Positions 14,576 through 18,905 of a DNA stretch of 18,905 bases are shown piece after piece; position 1 is the stretch's first letter; the number at the start of each line of letters is the position of its first letter. Origin of the DNA: JBGSYN01 sp041750975 (lineage in GTDB: Bacteria; Pseudomonadota; Alphaproteobacteria; Geminicoccales; Geminicoccaceae); contig JBGSYN010000048.1 in NCBI GenBank assembly GCA_041750975.1, forward strand, positions 1 to 18,905. The letters are read 5' to 3'. Below the pieces are notes generated by a model. The model saw only the letters and a program-made list of their open reading frames with translations, searched no databases and was not told the DNA's origin. Made by a program: the position numbers and the translations under genes.

Positions 14576-14604
14576 TCTATCCCGCTCAAACGGCTCTCTG
14601 TAAA
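14576..14604 (-). promoter_or_regulatory. Candidate promoter for the riboswitch operon
   Basis: On the minus strand TTTACA (14604-14599) is followed after exactly 17 bases by GATAGA (14581-14576). The -35 matches the consensus at five of six positions and the -10 only at three. The implied start near 14568 lies about 30 bases before the first conserved riboswitch block, a sensible position. Confidence 0.35.
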
Positions 14605-14638
14605 GGACAAGAGCGCTCGGCAACGGCTCTGGCGCACG

Positions 14639-14658
14639 AATGAGCCAAGAGGCTCGTT
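14639..14658 (-). terminator. Possible weak terminator hairpin after the cytochrome c gene
   Basis: The arms GAGCC and GGCTC around an AAGA/TCTT loop, extended by A-T pairs across one mismatch, form a short hairpin directly after the minus-strand cytochrome c stop at 14669. It would separate the copper/redox cluster from the riboswitch operon. There is no convincing U-run, so intrinsic termination is uncertain. Confidence 0.3.
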
Positions 14659-14668
14659 CAAGGAGACT

Positions 14669-15148
14669 TCATGGATCGTCGGTTTGACGGGTTTGCTCCT
14701 CTTGATAGCTCCGCATTCTTTCGGACCACGTCGATTTGACAAAATTCAGAACGGCGCGGATCTCCTCATCGGCAAGTTGCCCGGCAAATCCGGGCATGCC
14801 GCTCGTGACGCCTTCAACCCCCATCCGCCGCATCGCTTCCTGTCCGCCGAACTTGGTGTAGGCAAAGAGGACGCTGTCCGGGTGGTGCCAGGTATGACCG
14901 TCGGCGTCATGCGGTGGTGCCGGGAATACGCCATCCTCGTTCCGCTCCCTCCAGTTGGCTTGACCTTCGAGGTTGGCACCATGGCAGTTGGCGCATTGCG
15001 CCGCATAAATCGCGGCACCACTGATGCGCGCCCCTTCCGATGGCGCCGGTGGGCCGGATCGTCGTTCTTGCAGCGTGAAAGCTATGACGGCGATGGCTGT
15101 GGCAACAATGGCCATTCCGCCGATGGCGAGCCGCCGACGCTGTGTCAT
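14669..15148 (-). CDS. Membrane-anchored class I cytochrome c
   Basis: The 159-residue protein has an N-terminal transmembrane anchor (about 8-25) after a basic RRR, so the heme domain should face the periplasm. AAQCANCHG gives the heme attachment Cys52-x-x-Cys55-His56, and SGMPGFAGQLADEEIRAVLNFVKSTW (116-141) supplies the distal Met118 and the C-terminal helix typical of class I cytochromes. Between them is a His-rich segment (HDADGHTWHHP, 80-90) that could bind a metal. The ATG overlaps the stop of the upstream small membrane protein gene (ATGA). The setting among copper-resistance and disulfide genes suggests it hands electrons to or from a periplasmic copper or thiol system, though the direct partner is not known. 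Confidence 0.9.
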   Translation of the reverse strand: MTQRRRLAIGGMAIVATAIAVIAFTLQERRSGPPAPSEGARISGAAIYAAQCANCHGANLEGQANWRERNEDGVFPAPPHDADGHTWHHPDSVLFAYTKFGGQEAMRRMGVEGVTSGMPGFAGQLADEEIRAVLNFVKSTWSERMRSYQEEQTRQTDDP

Positions 15149-15414
15149 GTCGCCCTTTGCGAAGCCTTTGACGGCAGCAGGACGAGCCGGTCGGCGCTGT
15201 CTCCGTCCTCAGCAGGATGTTCCACCTTTGCGGTGTCGCCATGGCGTGAACGCCCCAAGGACCGCATCAAGACAAAATGTGCGCCCGAACAGAGCGCGAG
15301 AGGCGCCAGCGCCACCGCATAGCCACCCATTCCAGCGATCGTCCCGCCGCCAACGATGAGGAATGCGACCGGCAAAAGCATGACGATGCAACAGACCCAC
15401 ATTGCATATTTCAC
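15145..15414 (-). CDS. Small two-helix membrane protein of unknown function
   Basis: The frame is open to 15432, but the GTG at 15414 is preferred because AAAGGAGGT (15429-15421) stands six bases before it, an almost perfect ribosome site; this gives 89 residues. VKYAMWVCCIVMLLPVAFLI forms the first membrane segment and a Gly/Ala-rich stretch plus VALAPLALCSGAHFVLM forms the second. Cys, His and Met residues lie close together in LCSGAHFVLMRSLGRSRHG, a pattern recalling small membrane proteins found next to copper and heavy-metal genes (the DUF2933 type), but family membership is not certain. The cytoplasmic or periplasmic tail is charged. It is coupled to the cytochrome c gene by an ATGA overlap. 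Confidence 0.72.
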   Translation of the reverse strand: MKYAMWVCCIVMLLPVAFLIVGGGTIAGMGGYAVALAPLALCSGAHFVLMRSLGRSRHGDTAKVEHPAEDGDSADRLVLLPSKASQRAT

Positions 15415-15445
15415 GATTCGACCTCCTTTCACCGCCGTCGATGCA

Positions 15446-15472
15446 CGTAGATTGATAAGTCGATGATCTACG
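15446..15472. other. Inverted repeat between the dsbA-like gene and the small membrane protein gene
   Basis: CGTAGAT at 15446-15452 and ATCTACG at 15466-15472 are perfect seven-base arms separated by 13 bases. The dyad lies in the short gap between two minus-strand genes, about 17 bases upstream of the strong ribosome site for the small membrane protein. It lacks a U-run and so is not a typical terminator; an operator or an mRNA-processing stem are both possible. Confidence 0.45.
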
Positions 15473-15487
15473 ATTTCGCCGGGTTCA

Positions 15488-16216
15488 TTAATCGGCCCGC
15501 GCCTCCTTCACGAATTCCTGGAGTTGTTGCAAAGGAACGAGGCCGGGAATAACACGATCGCCCACCGGGACCGTCGGCGTCCCCGAGATTCCAAGAGTGC
15601 GCGCAAGTTCCATGGACGCATTGATATGGTCCTCGACCTCCGGCGCTTTCATATCCTCTTGAAGTTGATCGACATCGAGGCGGAGTTCTTGCGCCGCTTT
15701 CAACGTCGACTCTTCGCTGACACGGGACTGGCTCATCAAAGCCCGGTGCATTTCTTCATACTTGTCCTGCCTTCGCGCGGCCAGGGCAGCGCGGGCGGCA
15801 AAGACCGAGCCGTCTCCGAGGATCGGCCATTCCCGATAGACGAGGCGGATGCCATCGTCTTCCTCGAGCAAGGGCTCGATCATCTCGGCGGCCCTTTTGC
15901 AGTAGGGGCAGTTGTAATCGAAAAACTCGACAATCGTGACGTCGCCCTCCGGATTACCGAGGACCGGGGCATTGGGGTCATTGTCGATCTCATCGCGCCG
16001 CGACTCCAGGGTACTTTGTGCCGCTGAAATCCTGGATTGCTGATCTCGCTGCTGCAGGATTGCAATGGCCTCTCGAAGGATTTCCGGGCGTTCGAGAATA
16101 GCTTCGAGCGCCAGCTCCCTAATTCGCCTTTCCTCGGCCTCATCGAAGTCCTGGGCCGCCACAGGCACGGTCCAGACGATCATTAACGCCAATGTGAAAC
16201 TGAGGAATATTCTCAT
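15488..16216 (-). CDS. DsbA-family periplasmic thiol-disulfide oxidoreductase
   Basis: The ATG at 16216 (AAGGA upstream) gives 242 residues and a proper signal peptide, MRIFLSFTLALMIVWTVPVAA, with cleavage before Gln22; the longer frame to 16300 adds an unlikely hydrophilic lead. Residues about 25-75 form a charged helical extension seen in DsbA/ScsC-like exported proteins. VTIVEFFDYNCPYCKRAAEM carries the active site Cys103-Pro-Tyr-Cys106, and ISGTPTVPVGDRVIPG carries the cis-proline Pro214. The enzyme should form, reduce or isomerise disulfides in the periplasm; the helical extension fits ScsC-like proteins linked to copper tolerance, which matches the neighbourhood, but this is inference. 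Confidence 0.9.
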   Translation of the reverse strand: MRIFLSFTLALMIVWTVPVAAQDFDEAEERRIRELALEAILERPEILREAIAILQQRDQQSRISAAQSTLESRRDEIDNDPNAPVLGNPEGDVTIVEFFDYNCPYCKRAAEMIEPLLEEDDGIRLVYREWPILGDGSVFAARAALAARRQDKYEEMHRALMSQSRVSEESTLKAAQELRLDVDQLQEDMKAPEVEDHINASMELARTLGISGTPTVPVGDRVIPGLVPLQQLQEFVKEARAD

Positions 16217-16292
16217 CGATAGATCCTTTGACAATCTGCGGGCTTGCTCAGCGTAGATGACGCCGCTGGGAGCACGATCCTGCGAGTCCATG

Positions 16293-16953
16293 TCATGCAA
16301 CCCTTAGCCACGTCGTCATGCCGCCGGCAGCGTGTTCGAGCATATGACAGTGTAGCAGCCAATCCCCCCGGATCGTCGGCGACGAAGGCGATCTCGGCGG
16401 TCTCGGCGACGGTTTCAAGCTCGCCCGGCTCGAAGAACATCCGCTTCCAGCCGCCGACACCGTCGTGGAAGCCGAACGGGAATTTCAGGCCATGCGGTGG
16501 CGGTCCGCCGGCGACGGCCGGCACCGAGCCGACCGCGGCCCAAAGATCGACGATATCCTGGTTGGTCAGGCCGGTGTAGAAAGTGTAGGGGAATGATGGG
16601 AAATAATGCTCGCCCGTGGGACTCTCGCCTGCCGTCAAGGCCCTCGCGAAATCATCGAGCGACCAGCCGCCGATGCCGTCCTCCGGATGGGGCGTGATGT
16701 TGGGCGCATAAAAACTGCCGAAATCGGTGCCGATCTCGGCACCGCCGGCAAGGACCGCACCGCCACCCTCGACGTCGGTATGGCATCCGATACAGCCCGC
16801 GAGGCGCGCCACATAGGCCCCTCGGTCGATATCCCCGGTCAAACCCGAGAGATCGCGGTCAGGAACCTCCGGGCTCTCGACTACCCAGGAAGCGATTGCG
16901 CCACCGCCGATGAAGATGGCGGCGCTTGCCGCCATCCAGCCGACCTTCCGCAC
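16293..16953 (-). pseudogene. Truncated c-type cytochrome fused to the 3' end of a lost multicopper oxidase gene, frameshifted
   Basis: The GTG at 16953 follows the upstream stop by a 1-base overlap (TAGTG) with AGGAG upstream. Residues 1-178 are a membrane-anchored or exported cytochrome: LAGCIGCHTD gives Cys54, Cys57 and His58; PNITPHPEDGIGGWSLDDF and HYFPSFPYTFYTGLTNQD match diheme cytochromes of the thiosulfate/alcohol dehydrogenase type. After WKRMFFEPGE the expected second heme domain is missing. TAEIAFVADDPG follows instead and, if one G of a six-G run (complement of 16364-16369) is skipped, DWLLHCHMLEHAAGGMTTW and LRVA with a TGA at 16293. That is the C-terminus of a multicopper oxidase with its copper ligands. 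In the uncorrected frame the ORF runs as nonsense to 16213. The 5' cytochrome domain could still be made. Confidence 0.82.
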
Positions 16954-17519
16954 TACTGCTCCTCGCGAAAGACTTCGTGGCAGCCGGAGCAGGTCTGGGC
17001 GAGTTGCATGAAAGCGGCGTCGGGCGGCATCTGCGCCAAGTTCTCGGCACTCGGGGCAGCGACTTGGCCAGTCATCATCATGTCGCTGCCGCCCATCATA
17101 CCCTGGCCGCCCATCATGGCATGGCCGCCGCCATGAGCGCGATCGTTGCCAGCAGCCGCTGCCAATGCTGAAGCGTAGTCGGTGAGTTGCGCCGAGAGGT
17201 CCTCAAAGCTTTCCCAATCCGTCCAGATCGCAGGCAGCGCCTCGGTTGGTGGGTCGAGGCTGCCCTCCGGAAACAAGCTCGTTATCGCGTCGCCGCCATG
17301 GTCGCCGATCTGGGTTGCGAGAGACTGCACTGCCGCGACCTCGTAGCTGATCTTGCCACGCATCATGGCAGTCACCTGGTCCATGGCATCGCCCATGGCT
17401 TCCATCAGCTCCATTCGCTCTTTGACAACACCCATGCCACCGCCATGGGCAAGGGCCAGCGACGGCGCCGAAATGACTGAAAGCGCCGCGAAGGCAGCGA
17501 TTGCCGACTTACCGTTCAC
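16953..17519 (-). CDS. Cytochrome c'-like (class II) protein with Met/His/Gly-rich loop
   Basis: The chosen start is the GTG at 17519, with GAGGA upstream, giving 188 residues and a signal peptide ending near LALA (21-24), so the mature protein begins with HGGGMGVVKER. The frame is open to 17588 but that lead is not signal-like. The heme site CSGCH (177-181) is at the C-terminus, as in cytochromes c', and the rest is predicted to be helical (MDQVTAMMRG, WESFEDLSAQLTDYASALA). Residues 129-150 insert a loop rich in Gly, His and Met (HGGGHAMMGGQGMMGGSDMM), which looks like a copper-binding Met motif. It is encoded directly after copB. A role in copper binding or electron transfer is inferred. 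The stop overlaps the next start. Confidence 0.85.
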   Translation of the reverse strand: MNGKSAIAAFAALSVISAPSLALAHGGGMGVVKERMELMEAMGDAMDQVTAMMRGKISYEVAAVQSLATQIGDHGGDAITSLFPEGSLDPPTEALPAIWTDWESFEDLSAQLTDYASALAAAAGNDRAHGGGHAMMGGQGMMGGSDMMMTGQVAAPSAENLAQMPPDAAFMQLAQTCSGCHEVFREEQ

Positions 17520-17595
17520 GTCTCTATCCTCGTTGTGGGTGGTCGAAGAAACGCATCCTGACGACGTTGACGGGGGCCTGGGCGACAACCGCTGC

Positions 17596-18300
17596 TCAAA
17601 TGATCAGACGAAACCCCGTGACCACAAAAACGGCATCTCTCCCCTCGCCGTCGTTCCGCGCGATGTCGGCGCTTTCACCGAAGACGCGCTCATAGTGCAC
17701 GCCGACATAAGGTGACAGGCGCCGGTCCAGGAGATCGTAGCCAAGCCGTGCGCCGAGCTCGAGCCGCGGTCCCCAAGCGCCGGTGCCGATCGCCCGGTCA
17801 TCGGTGAAGGGAAGATCGAGGTCGAGGCGCGGGATGAGCGTGATCCGGTTGGTGATCAGGGCTTCATACTCCACCTCGAGGCCAAAAAATGGCTTATCCG
17901 AAACGAAGAGATCGGCATCGATCTCGAACCATTGCGGCGCCAGGCCATGAATGCCGAGGACGCCATAGGCACGGTTGGGGCCGCTCGGTGTGTCAATGCG
18001 CACACCGATCACCGCATCGAAAAAATCCGAGATCGGCGTTTGCACTCGTGCCTGATTCTCGAGTGTTTCGAATGCGTTCCCGTCGATGTCGAACTCGGCC
18101 TCGCTACGCCATAGGAATTGCCGCTCATCGGTGCCGACGATGGCATCGAAATCCCAGGCGAAGATGTCGTCCTCATCGCCGAAGCGGTATTCGAGTTGCT
18201 CGACCCGAACGCCCCAAATCAAGGGCTCGGCGCGGAGGGGAGCCGACATGGTTAGGAGGGCGGCGGCCGAAGCCACCGCCGGAATTCTCCAATGAAGCAT
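17596..18300 (-). CDS. copB: Copper resistance protein B (outer-membrane protein)
   Basis: The 234-residue product has a signal peptide with likely cleavage after LRA (22-24) and matches the CopB barrel: VEQLEYRFGDEDDIFAWDFDAIVG, FLWRSEAEFDIDGNAFETLENQ, GVRIDTPSGPNRAYGVLGIHGLAP, FEIDADLFVSDKPFFGLEVEYEALITNRITLIPR and the terminal VHYERVFGESADIARNDGEG, ending in strand residues RLII as expected for an outer-membrane barrel. The usual Met/His-rich N-terminal extension of CopB is absent, so this is a short form and may bind less copper. It probably acts with CopA in periplasmic or outer-membrane copper sequestration. The copA stop is five bases before the ATG, with TAAGG as ribosome site, so the two genes form an operon. 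Family assignment is firm. Confidence 0.93.
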   Translation of the reverse strand: MLHWRIPAVASAAALLTMSAPLRAEPLIWGVRVEQLEYRFGDEDDIFAWDFDAIVGTDERQFLWRSEAEFDIDGNAFETLENQARVQTPISDFFDAVIGVRIDTPSGPNRAYGVLGIHGLAPQWFEIDADLFVSDKPFFGLEVEYEALITNRITLIPRLDLDLPFTDDRAIGTGAWGPRLELGARLGYDLLDRRLSPYVGVHYERVFGESADIARNDGEGRDAVFVVTGFRLII

Positions 18301-18304
18301 GACC

Positions 18305-18905
18305 TTAGCCCTTGCGAGGGGCAGTGAGAGCTGCAGCCTTCCCGATCGGACCGCCTTCGACCACGATCTTGCGCATCATCCCCGCCTCCATGTGGTAGGC
18401 GAGGTGGCAGTGGAACATCCATTCGCCCGGCGCATCGACCTCGGTTTCCATCGAGACCGTGGTCCCGGGGGCAACGCTGACGACATGCTTGGCGGGGTTC
18501 GAAGCGCCATTGCCGTTGTCGAGGATCGACCACATGCCGTGCAGATGCATCGGGTGGCTCATCATCGTCTCATTGATGAAGGTGAAGCGGACGCGCTCGC
18601 CATAGCGCAGCCCGATCGGCTCGGCGTCACTATACTTGATCCCGTCGATCGACCAGATGTAGCGCTCCATATTGCCGGTGAGGCGAAGCTCGATCTCCCG
18701 TGTGGGCGCACGATGTTCATAGAGCGGCTGCTGGGCCTTGAGATCGGCATAGGAAAGGAATTTGCTGCCATTCGCGGCCTTTGGCGTCAAGCCGCTGCCA
18801 GTTGCGTAGAAAGGATCGCCCGCTGCGCCCGCCATGGCACCATGGTCCATGCCGGGCATTGACGTTGCGCCCATGACCGTGCCGTCCGGCATGGTGTGCG
18901 TTCCT
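18305..18905 (-). CDS. copA: Copper resistance multicopper oxidase CopA, C-terminal part (runs off right end)
   Basis: Only the C-terminal 200 or so codons are in the window and the frame stays open to the last base, so the start is beyond the edge. The visible part has a Met-rich linker (MPDGTVMGATSMPGMDHGAM) of the kind typical of CopA. The third cupredoxin domain follows, with HPMHLHGMW and HCHLAYHMEAGM supplying the His, Cys and Met ligands of the type 1 and trinuclear copper centres. CopA is a Tat-exported periplasmic oxidase that converts Cu(I) to Cu(II) and protects the cell. It heads the visible copper cluster on the minus strand, followed directly by copB. The partial nature prevents checking the signal peptide and the N-terminal ligands. 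Confidence 0.93.
   Translation of the reverse strand, partial: GTHTMPDGTVMGATSMPGMDHGAMAGAAGDPFYATGSGLTPKAANGSKFLSYADLKAQQPLYEHRAPTREIELRLTGNMERYIWSIDGIKYSDAEPIGLRYGERVRFTFINETMMSHPMHLHGMWSILDNGNGASNPAKHVVSVAPGTTVSMETEVDAPGEWMFHCHLAYHMEAGMMRKIVVEGGPIGKAAALTAPRKG

Noticed and set aside
13817..15322. Long plus-strand ORF of 501 residues
   Set aside because: It runs antisense through the beta-propeller, the riboswitch and the cytochrome c gene; its composition is Arg/Ser/Pro-rich and shows no domain.

Overview
The window is GC-rich, densely packed, and reads like an alphaproteobacterial chromosome, possibly of the Rhodospirillales type. That placement is inferred from overall protein character: Tat-exported enzymes, a host-attachment family protein, a bifunctional sucrose-phosphate synthase, a CopAB copper system and a complete cobalamin riboswitch. 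No rRNA, tRNA, IS element or CRISPR array was recognised. Start codons include several GTG and one TTG, and many neighbouring genes overlap by 1-4 nt.

Left part (1-4650). A broken gene of unknown function lies on the minus strand and runs off the left end. A single frameshift splits it, and its C-terminus carries a tandem Asn/Cys/Thr-rich peptide repeat. A gene-poor spacer with eight perfect copies of a 10-bp G-rich repeat follows. Next come a Tat-exported beta-carbonic anhydrase (+), a translationally coupled sulfatase/peroxiredoxin-like pair (-), and a host-attachment family protein (+).

Middle (4650-10920). A decayed 3' fragment of a cyclase-family gene lies on the left, and a complete divergent paralogue lies on the right in the same orientation. 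Between them is a carbohydrate island: sucrose-phosphate synthase fused to sucrose-phosphate phosphatase, a MurG-like glycosyltransferase and a GT2 glycosyltransferase (+, joined by ATGA overlaps), and a GT4 glycosyltransferase (-) whose 3' end overlaps the GT2 gene. The set suggests sucrose synthesis with possible further glycosylation.

Right-centre (10920-14660). A Tat-exported dienelactone-hydrolase-like enzyme (-) is followed by a decayed VOC/glyoxalase gene (+). Next is a two-gene minus-strand operon, a secreted YncE-like beta-propeller and an S41-type peptidase-like protein, preceded by a complete cobalamin riboswitch. This is the most interesting system in the window. The riboswitch implies a role in vitamin B12 acquisition, and Bacteroides BtuG gives a precedent for a B12-binding beta-propeller.

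Right end (14660-18905). A minus-strand periplasmic copper/redox cluster contains copA (C-terminal part only), copB, a cytochrome c'-like protein with a Met/His/Gly-rich loop, a c-type cytochrome truncated and fused to the tail of a lost multicopper oxidase, a DsbA-family oxidoreductase, a small membrane protein and a membrane-anchored cytochrome c. The genes point to periplasmic copper detoxification coupled to thiol and electron transfer.
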